The translations under genes and the position numbers were made by a program. DNA of 64,000 nt from an uncultured Eubacteriales bacterium (lineage in GTDB: Bacteria > Bacillota > Clostridia > Lachnospirales > Lachnospiraceae), in assembly GCA_951800645.1 (NCBI GenBank), contig CATOIK010000002.1, forward strand, positions 62,001-126,000, in the 5' to 3' direction. Below are positions 32,814-41,768 of this stretch, in pieces (the stretch's first letter is position 1; each line of letters starts with the position of its first letter). A model generated the notes under the pieces. It did no database searches, had not been told where the DNA came from, and worked only from the letters and a program-made list of their open reading frames with translations.

Positions 32814-34412
32814 ATGAAAAAGATTGGTTTACTGGGTCATGCGGCGGCCGCAATGGCCATAAGCCTGCTGATGGCGGCCCCGGCCTGCGCCGGTGAGGCG
32901 GTAATCCCGGAGGGAGTTTTTGTTGGGGAGTTTTCTCTGGGCGGAAAGACAAAAATCCAGGCTCAAGAGGAAATTCAGACCTATGTAGATTTTTTGGCTG
33001 ACCGGAAGGTTACCCTGGATGTGGAAGGCGAGACAGTGGAGACCAATGCAAAAGAGCTGGGATTTTCCTGGAGCAATCCGGAAGCAGTGGACGAGGCGGC
33101 GGCAGCCGGAACAGAAGGAAATCTGATTCAGCAGTATATGAGCCGGATGGACCTTCAGAAAGAACCGTTAAAGCTGGAGCTGAAAACTGCGGCAGATGCA
33201 GGAAAGGTGAACGCCTTTGTGACGGAGCAGTGTCAGGGGATGACGGCGGAACCGGTGGACGCAGTCATTGTCCGGGAAAACGGAGCGTTTCAGATTACGC
33301 CGGGACAGGCCGGTATGGCAGTGGATGCGGAAGCTACCAAGGCGGCTCTGGACCAGGCATTTGTTGAGACAGAAGGGGATATTTCCGTAAAGGCGGTTGT
33401 AATTAAGCAGGAGCCGGCTGTCACAGAGGAAGATTTGGCGTCTATTCAGGATGTGCTGGGAACATTCTCTACAAACTTCAACAGCAGCAACGCTTCCCGT
33501 GCCGGAAATGTGCGCAACGGCGCAACCAAGATTAACGGTCATGTGCTGATGCCGGGAGAAACCCTGTCCGGCTACGAGTGTTTAAGCCCTTTTACAACAG
33601 CTAACGGCTACTATGCGGCGGCCTCCTATGAAAACGGCCGGGTAGTGGACAGCATTGGCGGCGGTGTCTGCCAGCTTTCCACAACTCTTTACCAGGCGGC
33701 GCTGCGGGCAGAGCTGGAGATTGTTCAGCGGCAGAATCATTCCATGATTGTGACCTATGTAAAGCCGTCTATGGATGCGGCTATTGCAGGTACAGTGAAG
33801 GATTTAAAATTTACGAATAATTACAGTACGCCTATTTATGTGGAGGGCGGTACAGAAGGCGGAACTTTGACTTTTACCATTTACGGCAAGGAAACCCGGC
33901 CTGCAAACCGGAATGTGGAGTTTGTCTCCGAAACCTTAAAGCGGATTGATCCAGGTGCGCCGGAGCGGCGGGTGGATTCGTCCATGAAGCCAGGCAGCAG
34001 CAGACAGATTCAGTCTTCTCATGTGGGAATGCAGTCCCAGCTGTGGAAGGTGGTTACTGTAGACGGCGTGGAGACGGAGCGAACCCTTCTGCACGCAGAT
34101 ACTTACAATGCGTCTAAGGCGATTGTGCTGGTAGGTCCTTCTGCACCGCCGCAGGATCAGCCGGCGGCAGCGCCGGCAGAGCCGCAGCCGGAGACCCCTG
34201 CGCCGACTACGGCGCCTGCAGTGGTAGAGGGCGTAAACGGCGGCCCTGGTGTGATGGCTGAACCGTCTCAGACCCAGGCAGCACCGGAACCTCAGGGTCC
34301 GGGTGCGGCTCCTGCGCCAGAGCCGCAGTCTGAACCGGCTCCTGCACCGGAGCCACAGCCTGCACCGGCACCTGCGCCGGAAGCAGCCGGTCCGGCAGGA
34401 CCGGGAGTATAA
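32814..34412 (+). CDS. Exported VanW/YoaR-like protein with Pro/Ala/Glu-rich tail
   Basis: About 532 residues. A signal peptide (LMAAPACAGEA cleavage region) is followed by a YoaR-type putative peptidoglycan-binding region (about 30-210) and a VanW domain (about 225-375; SPFTTANGYYAAASYENGRVVDSIGGG, VCQLSTTLYQAALRAEL). A long tail rich in Pro, Ala, Glu and Gln (about 440-530) probably spans the wall. VanW-domain proteins occur near vancomycin loci but their biochemical role is not established, so no resistance function is claimed. The ATG at 32814 has GGAG 9 bp upstream; one at 32808 is the alternative. Confidence 0.88.
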   Translation: MKKIGLLGHAAAAMAISLLMAAPACAGEAVIPEGVFVGEFSLGGKTKIQAQEEIQTYVDFLADRKVTLDVEGETVETNAKELGFSWSNPEAVDEAAAAGTEGNLIQQYMSRMDLQKEPLKLELKTAADAGKVNAFVTEQCQGMTAEPVDAVIVRENGAFQITPGQAGMAVDAEATKAALDQAFVETEGDISVKAVVIKQEPAVTEEDLASIQDVLGTFSTNFNSSNASRAGNVRNGATKINGHVLMPGETLSGYECLSPFTTANGYYAAASYENGRVVDSIGGGVCQLSTTLYQAALRAELEIVQRQNHSMIVTYVKPSMDAAIAGTVKDLKFTNNYSTPIYVEGGTEGGTLTFTIYGKETRPANRNVEFVSETLKRIDPGAPERRVDSSMKPGSSRQIQSSHVGMQSQLWKVVTVDGVETERTLLHADTYNASKAIVLVGPSAPPQDQPAAAPAEPQPETPAPTTAPAVVEGVNGGPGVMAEPSQTQAAPEPQGPGAAPAPEPQSEPAPAPEPQPAPAPAPEAAGPAGPGV

Positions 34413-34415
34413 GCT

Positions 34416-35033
34416 ATGATGCGGAAAATTGAGCGGCAGAATACAGGACTGATGGCCCCCGGCCAGGATCTGGTCTTTACAGGCCAGGCAGGTCTGGCGG
34501 GAGCGGCATTGCTGACAAAGGCCAAACGCAGGGAATTGTCCCAGTGGTTTTCAGACGAGTATTTAGATGAGCTGGAAACGAGTTGGGAAGAAGCGGTTTG
34601 GCGGAAGTTAAATATTGAAGAAACGGAATTTGGCATTACGGAGACAGAACCGGTAGGGGAAGGCGGCGTTTTGAAGGCTGTCTGGAACCTGACCGGCGCC
34701 TATGAAACCGGCGTAGTGTTTACCCTGCGGAAGATTCCGGTTTCCCAGGCTGCCATCGAGATCTGCGAGCGGCTGGAAGTAAATCCCTACCGCCTTTACA
34801 GCGAAGGCTGTTTTCTTCTGACAGCAGAACGGGGCGGCCAACTGGCGGAATTTTTGAAAGAGAATGGGATTCCGGCGGCAGTTATCGGCACCATTCAGTC
34901 CGGCATCGCCCGTGAGATGATTGTTCAAGATGGCCGGGGCTATTTAGAGCGGCCCCAGCCGGATGAAATTTTAAAGTTTAAGGAGGCAATCTATTATGAG
35001 AGAGAAAATTTTGGCAGTAATCGAAAAGAATAG
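34416..35033 (+). CDS. AIR synthase C-terminal-like protein
   Basis: 205 residues. The C-terminal half resembles the AIRS-C domain of PurM/HypE/SelD-type proteins (AIEICERLEVNPYRLYSEGC, LLTAERGGQLAEFL, AAVIGTIQSG), but the N-terminal ATP-binding domain of those enzymes is missing and replaced by a shorter region. Catalysis as in HypE is therefore doubtful. It overlaps the Lrp-type regulator by 38 bp, and the regulator in turn overlaps an aminotransferase, so it may act in the same amino-acid pathway. This is a hypothetical assignment. Confidence 0.7.
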   Translation: MMRKIERQNTGLMAPGQDLVFTGQAGLAGAALLTKAKRRELSQWFSDEYLDELETSWEEAVWRKLNIEETEFGITETEPVGEGGVLKAVWNLTGAYETGVVFTLRKIPVSQAAIEICERLEVNPYRLYSEGCFLLTAERGGQLAEFLKENGIPAAVIGTIQSGIAREMIVQDGRGYLERPQPDEILKFKEAIYYERENFGSNRKE

Positions 35034-35478
35034 CAGAATCGACATTCACGACCTGGCGATTCTTTTAGGGGAGAGCGAAGTCGCGGTGGCCAATGAGATT
35101 GCCGAGATGGAAAAGGAAAACATCATCTGCGGTTACCACACTCTGATTAACTGGGACAATACCAGCGAGGAGAAGGTGAGCGCCCTGATTGAGGTAAAGG
35201 TAACGCCTCAGCGCGGCATGGGATTTGACAAGCTGGCAGAGCGCATTTATCAGTACAGCGAAGTAAACGCTCTTTATCTTATGGCAGGCGGCTTTGACTT
35301 TATGATTATCATTGAAGGCAAAAGCATGCGCCAGGTAGCCCAGTTTGTATCAGACCGCCTGGCTCCCCTGGATTCCGTGCTGAGCACGGCAACCCATTTT
35401 GTTCTGAAAAAATACAAAGACCACGGCACCGTGCTTTGTGACGAGGTTAAGGACGAAAGGATGCTGATTACACCGTGA
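34996..35478 (+). CDS. Lrp/AsnC-family transcriptional regulator
   Basis: 160 residues. An N-terminal helix-turn-helix (DIHDLAILLGESEVAVANEI) is followed by a RAM/AsnC ligand-binding domain (VSALIEVKVTPQRGMGFDKL, NALYLMAGGFDFMIII). AAGGAGG lies upstream of the ATG, inside the preceding gene. Such regulators sense amino acids; the overlapping aminotransferase gene is its likely functional partner and possibly its target. Confidence 0.94.
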   Translation: MREKILAVIEKNSRIDIHDLAILLGESEVAVANEIAEMEKENIICGYHTLINWDNTSEEKVSALIEVKVTPQRGMGFDKLAERIYQYSEVNALYLMAGGFDFMIIIEGKSMRQVAQFVSDRLAPLDSVLSTATHFVLKKYKDHGTVLCDEVKDERMLITP

Positions 35479-36647
35479 GAGATCCGCTGAATAAAACCAT
35501 TACAACCATCCCGCCTTCCGGGATTCGGAAATTTTTTGATATTGTAAACGAGATGAAGGACGCCATTTCATTAGGAGTAGGCGAGCCGGATTTTGACACG
35601 CCGTGGCATGTGCGGGAGGAAGGTATCTATTCTCTGGAAAAAGGGCGTACCTTCTATACTTCCAACGCCGGTTTAAAAGAACTGAAGGTGGAGATACATA
35701 ATTATCTGCAGCGCAAGTGCAATGTGACCTATGACTCTAACACGGAGATTATGGTGACTGTAGGAGGCAGCGAAGCTATTGACCTGGCTATGCGGGCGAT
35801 GCTGGATCCCGGCGATGAGGTGCTGATTCCGCAGCCCAGCTATGTGGCATATCCCCCCTGCGTAGTTCTGGCAGGCGGCGTTCCGGTAGTGATTGAGTTA
35901 GATGAGAAGGATGAATTCCGCCTTACTCCGGAAAAACTTCTGGAGAAGATTACTCCCAAAACCAAGATATTAGTGCTGCCTTTCCCCAACAACCCGACAG
36001 GCGCAGTGATGCGCCGGGAGGATTTGGAAAAAATTGCGGCCATTGTAGAAGAAAAAGATCTTTTTGTGGTGTCAGACGAGATTTATGCAGAACTGACTTA
36101 CGGCGATGAGGCTCATGTATCCATCGCTTCCCTTCCGGGAATGAGGGAGCGGACGGTGCTGATCAACGGCTTTTCCAAGGCTTATGCCATGACTGGCTGG
36201 CGATTAGGCTACGCCTGCGCTCCGGCGGCTATTTTAAAGCAGATGCTGAAAATCCATCAGTATGCCATTATGTGCGCCCCTACTACCAGCCAGTATGCGG
36301 CAGTAGAGGCCATGAGAAACGGCGACGAGGATGTGAAAAATATGCGTGAGGCCTATGACCAGCGGAGACGCTATCTGATTCACGCTTTTGCAGAGATGGG
36401 ACTGGACTGCTTTGAGCCTCTCGGCGCTTTCTATATGTTCCCCAGCATCAAGCGGTTTGGCATGACATCTGAAGAATTTGCCACTCGTCTTTTACAGGAA
36501 GAAAAGGTGGCAGTAGTTCCGGGAACGGCCTTTGGCGACTGTGGAGAAGGCTTCCTGCGAGTTTCCTACGCCTATTCCTTAAAGAGCCTGAAAGAGGCCC
36601 TGGGGCGGATTGAGCGATTTGTAAACCGGCTGGACGGAAAAGAATAA
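35475..36647 (+). CDS. Class I/II PLP-dependent aminotransferase
   Basis: 390 residues. PLP-site motifs: LPFPNNPTGAV, the VSDEIYAELTY aspartate/tyrosine, the Schiff-base lysine in GFSKAYAMTGWRLGY and the carboxylate-binding arginine in GFLRVSYAYS. It belongs to the aspartate/aromatic aminotransferase fold type I. Specificity (aspartate, alanine or aromatic) is undetermined. The GTG start overlaps the Lrp stop (GTGA), so the two are translated together. Confidence 0.95.
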   Translation: MRDPLNKTITTIPPSGIRKFFDIVNEMKDAISLGVGEPDFDTPWHVREEGIYSLEKGRTFYTSNAGLKELKVEIHNYLQRKCNVTYDSNTEIMVTVGGSEAIDLAMRAMLDPGDEVLIPQPSYVAYPPCVVLAGGVPVVIELDEKDEFRLTPEKLLEKITPKTKILVLPFPNNPTGAVMRREDLEKIAAIVEEKDLFVVSDEIYAELTYGDEAHVSIASLPGMRERTVLINGFSKAYAMTGWRLGYACAPAAILKQMLKIHQYAIMCAPTTSQYAAVEAMRNGDEDVKNMREAYDQRRRYLIHAFAEMGLDCFEPLGAFYMFPSIKRFGMTSEEFATRLLQEEKVAVVPGTAFGDCGEGFLRVSYAYSLKSLKEALGRIERFVNRLDGKE

Positions 36648-36650
36648 GAG

Positions 36651-36685
36651 ACAGGCGTTTTTGCGGATACCGCAGGAACGCCTGT
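36651..36685 (+). terminator. Hairpin between aminotransferase and trmL
   Basis: The outer stem ACAGGCGTT/AACGCCTGT and inner stem TGCGG/CCGCA form one hairpin. The tail is only TGTTAG, so it may be a weak terminator or a processing structure. Confidence 0.5.
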
Positions 36686-36707
36686 TGTTAGATGGAAGGA
36701 ACAGAAC

Positions 36708-37202
36708 ATGAATATTGTATTGTTTGAGCCGGAAATGCCCATGAATACAGGCAACATCGGCCGGACCTGCGTGGCGACCAATACCCGGCTGCATCTGATT
36801 GAACCGCTGGGCTTTAAGTTAAATGAGAAAGCGGTCAAGCGGGCCGGTCTGGATTACTGGGATAAGCTGGATGTGACCGTGTATTCAGACTTTCAGGATT
36901 TTCTGAATCGGAATCCGGGGGCAAAGCTTTACATGGCAACTACCAAGGCGCCTAAAACCTATACGGAAGCGGCCTATGAGCCTGACTGCTACTTGATGTT
37001 TGGCAAGGAGAGCGCAGGAATTCCGGAGGAAATTCTGGTAGAATACAAGGAGAACTGTGTGCGGATTCCCATGTGGGGAGATATTCGGTCCCTGAATTTG
37101 TCCAACTCTGTGGCGATTGTACTCTACGAGGCTCTCCGGCAGAACGGATTTGAGAAGATGACGATGGAAGGACATCTGCATCGGTTGGAGTGGAAAGAAT
37201 GA
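36708..37202 (+). CDS. trmL: tRNA (cytidine/uridine-34 2'-O)-methyltransferase
   Basis: 164 residues of the SPOUT fold with the knot motifs MFGKESAGIPEE and IPMWGDIRSLNLSNSVAIVLYE and the N-terminal PEMPMNTGNIGRTC typical of TrmL/YibK. It methylates the wobble ribose in certain leucine tRNAs. The stop codon overlaps the next ATG (ATGA). Confidence 0.95.
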   Translation: MNIVLFEPEMPMNTGNIGRTCVATNTRLHLIEPLGFKLNEKAVKRAGLDYWDKLDVTVYSDFQDFLNRNPGAKLYMATTKAPKTYTEAAYEPDCYLMFGKESAGIPEEILVEYKENCVRIPMWGDIRSLNLSNSVAIVLYEALRQNGFEKMTMEGHLHRLEWKE

Positions 37203-38611
37203 AAATCAGACATTCTCTTTATTTGAAATTTATCCTCGGATATTTGGTATTCGGTATTCTGGGATTTTTAGCTATCTCGACGATTTCCGCAAGAATGATG
37301 TACCGGCATCAGGTGGAAGAGACGGCGGAAGCCATGTATGACGAGGCCAACCTGATTGCTGGATCTTACAGCAGCGTGTACCAGGGCAGCGGTCAGGATT
37401 TGAATTCGGCCTATCCTCAGCTTCGGGCAGTAGCGGAGTTTGTGAAGGCGGAGATCTGGGTGGTAAACCGCCAGGGCATCGTGGTGGTAGACAGCAACCG
37501 GTCAGCCAGAAGCGGTACGAAGATTGAAGGCTTCGATCCTACTGCCAGAGGCAACCGCTCTTACATGATCAGTGATTATTACGGCCTCTTTCCTTACGAG
37601 GTAGTAAGCGTTTCTGCCCCCATCACTGGAAATTACAATACCTACGGCTATGTGCTGGTTCACATGCCGCTGTCTCAGATTTGGGATGCCAGCGGCAGAA
37701 GCCTGAACATCATCTATATTTCAGCAGGGATTATTTTTGTGCTGTCTCTGGTGATACTGGGGATTTTTACGAAAACCGTATATCTGCCTCTGAAGAAGAT
37801 TACGGAAGGGGCTAACGAATATGCAGCCGGAAATCTGGAGTATCAGATTGAACTCCATTCCCACGATGAGATGGGGTATCTGGCGGCGACTTTGAATTAT
37901 ATGTCCAGCGAGCTGGACAAGATGGAGGAATACCAGCGGAATTTCATTGCCAATGTGTCCCACGATTTTCGCTCTCCTCTTACTTCCATTAAGGGGTATC
38001 TGGAAGCCATCATTGACGGCACCATACCCCAGGAAATGTACGAGAAATATCTGACCCGCGTAATCACGGAGACGGAGCGGCTGACAAAGCTGACCCAGGG
38101 AATGCTTACTTTAAATTCTCTGGACAGCAAAGGGTATCTGTCCCGCAGCAATTTTGACATTACCAGGGTAATCAAGGACACGGCAGCGTCCTTTGAGGGT
38201 ACTTGCAATGCCAAGGAAATTACCTTTGATCTGACCTTTTCGGATTCGCCCATGATGGTTTATGCAGACCTGGGAAAGATTCAGCAGGTGCTTTACAATC
38301 TGATTGACAATGCCATCAAATTCAGCTACCGGGATTCTCAGATTTATATTCAGGTGTACACCCGGAATGAGAAGATTTTTGTTTCGGTAAAGGACACTGG
38401 AGTGGGCATTCCCAAGGAGAGTGTAAAGAAGATTTGGGAGCGCTTTTACAAGTCGGACCAGTCCAGGGGCAAGGATAAAAAGGGAACTGGTCTGGGACTG
38501 GCGATTGTAAAAGAGATTATCCAGGCTCATGGGGAAAACATTGATGTAGTCAGTACGGAGGGAGTTGGATCTGAGTTTATTTTCTCCCTGCCCCGTGCAG
38601 CAAATTTATAG
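37199..38611 (+). CDS. Orphan membrane sensor histidine kinase
   Basis: 470 residues. Transmembrane helix near residues 10-30, an extracellular sensor region of about 130 residues, a second helix near 175-198, then HAMP (TEGANEYAAGNLEYQI), HisKA with NVSHDFRSPLTSIKGYLEAI, and HATPase with NLIDNAIKFS, DTGVGIP and GTGLGLAIVKEI. No response regulator is adjacent, so its partner is elsewhere. The ATG at 37199 has GGAG eight bases upstream and overlaps the trmL stop, an odd pairing of a tRNA enzyme with a sensor kinase. Confidence 0.93.
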   Translation: MKIRHSLYLKFILGYLVFGILGFLAISTISARMMYRHQVEETAEAMYDEANLIAGSYSSVYQGSGQDLNSAYPQLRAVAEFVKAEIWVVNRQGIVVVDSNRSARSGTKIEGFDPTARGNRSYMISDYYGLFPYEVVSVSAPITGNYNTYGYVLVHMPLSQIWDASGRSLNIIYISAGIIFVLSLVILGIFTKTVYLPLKKITEGANEYAAGNLEYQIELHSHDEMGYLAATLNYMSSELDKMEEYQRNFIANVSHDFRSPLTSIKGYLEAIIDGTIPQEMYEKYLTRVITETERLTKLTQGMLTLNSLDSKGYLSRSNFDITRVIKDTAASFEGTCNAKEITFDLTFSDSPMMVYADLGKIQQVLYNLIDNAIKFSYRDSQIYIQVYTRNEKIFVSVKDTGVGIPKESVKKIWERFYKSDQSRGKDKKGTGLGLAIVKEIIQAHGENIDVVSTEGVGSEFIFSLPRAANL

Positions 38612-38635
38612 TTACTGTTCATAAGGAGGCAAGCT

Positions 38636-39808
38636 ATGATGATGCAGAAAAGAATGGCAGCGTGTCTGTTGGCTGTGGGGCTGGCTTTGGGATTTTCCGC
38701 TGCAGGAACGGATCGGGTTATGGCTGAGGAGCGGATTCGGATTGACCATGTGAACCTTCATATTCAGTCTGATATTCAGTCCGGTATGAGCGGCGGAAAA
38801 GTGAAGATCACACCGGTTGGGGAAGCTCATTACCGGGTTGGCGGTGAGGAAATCCTGAATAATGGCAATGACTGGATTGGCGGAATGACGCCGCGAGTTT
38901 CTTTTGAACTGTATGCAGCAGATGGCTACTATTTTGGCAGCAGCAGTAAAAGTTTCTTTACATTTGAGGGAAACGATGCCTCCTTTGTAACGGCCCGCAG
39001 GGAGGATGATCAGACGCTGATGGCGGTAACAATCCGTCTGGATAAGCTGGAAAACGGCGACCTGACGATAGAGGAAGCTGCCTGGGACGGAGACAGCGGA
39101 ACTGCCGTCTGGAAAGCAAATCCCAATGCAAAATATTATCAGGTACGGTTGTTTCGAGATGATGATGCAGTGACCGGAACCCGCACTGCCTACGACACCT
39201 ACTACGAGTTTGGCGGCAGCATTACTCGCCGGGGTGACTACTATTTTGAGGTGCGGGCAGTAGGCGGCGGTGCAGAAAAAGGAGACTGGGACAGTTCCGA
39301 TAGCTGGTATGTGTCTGCCAAGGAGGCGGATGAAATCAGTGACAGCTACGATAATTACACCAATGATGGCTGGAATGGCGGTCCGGGAATGCCTGCGGGA
39401 AGCGGCAGACCGGGACATCACGGCGGCTGGAGCCATGGCGCGTCTGGCTCTGCCGGGCCGGGAGGAGCCGGTACATCTTCGGCTGGCCCGGTTGGCCCCG
39501 GCGTCCATCATGGCTCGGTTTCTGGCGGTCCCGGCTGGCGGGGAGGCGCATCTTCTGTATCCGGCAATCATTGGTGCCAGGACCAGCGGGGAAAATGGTA
39601 CCAGTTTTCAGACGGCAGATGTCCAAGAGACTGCTGGGAGCAGATTGACGGAACCTGGTACTGCTTCGGCCAGGACAGTTATCTTCGCTGCGGCTGGATT
39701 GAGTGGGGCGGGAAATGGTACTACACGGATTCCACCGGCGCCATGCTGGCTAACACAAGAACTCCGGACAACTGCTATGTAGGCGTAGACGGCGCCTGGA
39801 TTCCGTAG
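38636..39808 (+). CDS. Secreted protein with cell-wall-binding repeats
   Basis: 390 residues. A signal peptide (ACLLAVGLALGFSAAG) is followed by a beta-rich region (about 30-225), a Gly/Ser/His-rich linker (about 240-305, GPGMPAGSGRPGHHGG type) and C-terminal choline-binding-type repeats (GKWYQFSDG, GTWYCFGQD, GKWYYTDSTGAMLANT). The ending TPDNCYVGVDGAWIP is also seen in shorter form in the protein at 48993-50156. It probably binds wall polymers non-covalently. AAGGAGG precedes the ATG. It follows the orphan kinase by 24 bp and might be in the same transcript. Confidence 0.88.
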   Translation: MMMQKRMAACLLAVGLALGFSAAGTDRVMAEERIRIDHVNLHIQSDIQSGMSGGKVKITPVGEAHYRVGGEEILNNGNDWIGGMTPRVSFELYAADGYYFGSSSKSFFTFEGNDASFVTARREDDQTLMAVTIRLDKLENGDLTIEEAAWDGDSGTAVWKANPNAKYYQVRLFRDDDAVTGTRTAYDTYYEFGGSITRRGDYYFEVRAVGGGAEKGDWDSSDSWYVSAKEADEISDSYDNYTNDGWNGGPGMPAGSGRPGHHGGWSHGASGSAGPGGAGTSSAGPVGPGVHHGSVSGGPGWRGGASSVSGNHWCQDQRGKWYQFSDGRCPRDCWEQIDGTWYCFGQDSYLRCGWIEWGGKWYYTDSTGAMLANTRTPDNCYVGVDGAWIP

Positions 39809-39827
39809 AGACAGAGCCTTGTTGGTG

Positions 39828-39856
39828 TTGTATTTTCCGGACAGGCATGATATACT
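39828..39856 (+). promoter_or_regulatory. Promoter of the 40-residue peptide gene
   Basis: TTGTAT (39828-39833) and TATACT (39851-39856) are spaced by 17 bp, about 34 bp before the start codon. Confidence 0.65.
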
Positions 39857-39890
39857 ACATATTAGTTTAGTTTGACAAGGAGGCCGAGAT

Positions 39891-40013
39891 ATGGAATTTA
39901 TTATGTTGGGCGGTCTGATCCTGATTTTGGCGATTGTGGCAGTGGTTGTGGCGTCTACCATAGCCGGAACTACCGCAGCGATTGTTGAGGAGGAAGATGG
40001 AGAGAACGAGTAA
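39891..40013 (+). CDS. 40-residue single-pass membrane peptide
   Basis: Sequence layout: MEFIMLGGL, a hydrophobic segment ILILAIVAVVVASTIAG, then an acidic tail (EEEDGENE). It has AAGGAGG at ideal spacing, its own promoter 34 bp upstream and a strong terminator 40 bp downstream, so it forms a complete single-gene unit. Such acidic-tailed mini-membrane proteins often modulate larger membrane proteins, but no function can be given. Confidence 0.75.
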   Translation: MEFIMLGGLILILAIVAVVVASTIAGTTAAIVEEEDGENE

Positions 40014-40053
40014 TCGTTCGGACAGAGTGCCAATAGCAGAAGTGACAGTTGAA

Positions 40054-40086
40054 TGGGCCGTGTACAGAAAACACGGCCCATTTTTA
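40054..40086 (+). terminator. Intrinsic terminator after the 40-residue peptide gene
   Basis: TGGGCCGTGT/ACACGGCCCA, a perfect 10-bp stem with a 7-nt loop, is followed by TTTTTA. Confidence 0.93.
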
Positions 40087-40137
40087 CGCAGGTGATAAGC
40101 TGAATGCGGTAAAAGATATTATCAAGGAGCAAAGGAT

Positions 40138-41691
40138 ATGAGTATTTTAAATGTGGAGCATTTAAGCCACGGTTTTGGCGACAGAGCCATTTTTCAGGAT
40201 GTTTCTTTTCGGCTTTTAAAGGGTGAGCACATCGGTCTGGTGGGCGCCAACGGCGAGGGAAAATCTACTTTTATGAACATTATTACCGGAAAAATGATGC
40301 CGGATGAGGGGAAGGTGGAGTGGTCCAAACATGTGCGGACCGGCTATTTAGACCAGCATACGGCGTTGGAAAAGGGCATGACTATTCGGGATGTGTTAAA
40401 GAGCGCATTTGCATTCCTTTTTGAGATGGAGGAACAGATGAATGGAATTTGCGACGGTCTGGGCGAGGCTTCTGAGGAAGAAATGACAGCCATGATGGAG
40501 GAGCTGGGCACCATTCAGGATCTTCTGATGGCTCACGATTTTTACATTATTGACAGCAAGGTAGAGGAGGTTGCACGGGCTCTGGGACTAAATGAAATCG
40601 GATTAGATAAGGATGTTTCCGAGCTGTCCGGAGGCCAGAGAACCAAGGTGCTTTTGGGAAAACTTCTGCTGGAAAAACCGGATATTTTACTGCTGGATGA
40701 GCCTACAAACTACCTGGATGAGCAGCATATTGAGTGGTTGAAACGCTATCTTCAGGAGTATGAAAACGCCTTTATTTTAATCTCTCACGATGTGCCGTTC
40801 CTTAACAGTGTTATCAACCTGGTGTACCATATGGAGAACCAGAAGCTGGACCGTTATGTAGGAGATTACGACCATTTCCGTGAAGTTTATGAGGTGAAAA
40901 AGGCTCAGATTGAGGCGGCTTACAAGCGCCAGCAGCAGGAAATTGCAGAGCTGGAGGACTTTGTTGCCCGCAATAAAGCAAGGGTTTCTACCAGAAATAT
41001 GGCTATGTCCCGACAGAAAAAGCTGGACAAAATGGAGGTTATTGAGCTGGTAAAAGAGAAGCCGAAGCCTGAGTTCTATTTCCAGGAAGCCAGAGCTGCC
41101 GGAAAGATGATTTTTGAGGCGGAGGATTTGGTGATCGGCTACGATGAGCCTCTTACAAGACCGTTTAATCTTTCTATGGAGCGGGGAGAAAAACTGGTGT
41201 TAAAGGGCTCTAATGGTATTGGAAAAACCACTCTTTTAAAGAGTATTTTAGGTATGATTCCTACCCTTGGAGGCCGGGTGGAGCTGGGGGATTATCTCTT
41301 TACCGGCTACTTTGAACAGGAGATGGCGCCGGGAAATACCAATACCTGTATTGAGGAATTATGGAAGGAATTTCCTGCCTATACCCAGTATCAGGTGCGG
41401 GCGGCGCTGGCGAAATGCGGATTGACTACCAAGCATATTGAAAGCCAGGTGCGGGTGCTTTCCGGCGGTGAGCAGGCCAAGGTGCGGCTGTGTAAGCTGA
41501 TGAACAGGGAGACTAATGTACTGCTTTTGGATGAGCCTACCAACCACCTGGATGTGGACGCTAAGGACGAGTTAAAGCGGGCACTGGAAGTCTATAAAGG
41601 CAGCATTCTTCTGATTTGTCATGAGCCGGATTTTTACGAGGATTTTGCCACGCGGGTTGTAGATTGCAGTGGTTTCTGCCTCCGTGGATAA
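40138..41691 (+). CDS. ABC-F family ATP-binding protein
   Basis: 517 residues with two ABC domains and no membrane segments. Walker A: GANGEGKST and GSNGIGKTT; signatures LSGGQRTKV and LSGGEQAKV; Walker B: LLLDEPTNYLD and LLLDEPTNHLD. The inter-domain linker (about 245-300, charged and helical) is the P-site tRNA interaction motif of ABC-F translation factors. It resembles YbiT-like members more than known resistance proteins; antibiotic protection cannot be inferred. AAGGAG lies upstream. A terminator follows at 41735. Confidence 0.93.
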   Translation: MSILNVEHLSHGFGDRAIFQDVSFRLLKGEHIGLVGANGEGKSTFMNIITGKMMPDEGKVEWSKHVRTGYLDQHTALEKGMTIRDVLKSAFAFLFEMEEQMNGICDGLGEASEEEMTAMMEELGTIQDLLMAHDFYIIDSKVEEVARALGLNEIGLDKDVSELSGGQRTKVLLGKLLLEKPDILLLDEPTNYLDEQHIEWLKRYLQEYENAFILISHDVPFLNSVINLVYHMENQKLDRYVGDYDHFREVYEVKKAQIEAAYKRQQQEIAELEDFVARNKARVSTRNMAMSRQKKLDKMEVIELVKEKPKPEFYFQEARAAGKMIFEAEDLVIGYDEPLTRPFNLSMERGEKLVLKGSNGIGKTTLLKSILGMIPTLGGRVELGDYLFTGYFEQEMAPGNTNTCIEELWKEFPAYTQYQVRAALAKCGLTTKHIESQVRVLSGGEQAKVRLCKLMNRETNVLLLDEPTNHLDVDAKDELKRALEVYKGSILLICHEPDFYEDFATRVVDCSGFCLRG

Positions 41692-41734
41692 GCAAGATAG
41701 CTGGTTGGATTTTTTGGATATAAGTTGAAAAGGT

Positions 41735-41768
41735 AAGCCGGATTTCCTGGAAATCCGGCTTATTTTTT
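41735..41768 (+). terminator. Intrinsic terminator after the ABC-F gene
   Basis: AAGCCGGATTT-CCTGG-AAATCCGGCTT is followed by ATTTTTT. The same stem and identical loop recur at 44277-44306. Confidence 0.93.

Noticed and set aside
32814-34412. Vancomycin resistance gene
   Set aside because: The VanW domain is widespread outside van clusters; no vanA/B-type ligase, vanH or vanX lies nearby.
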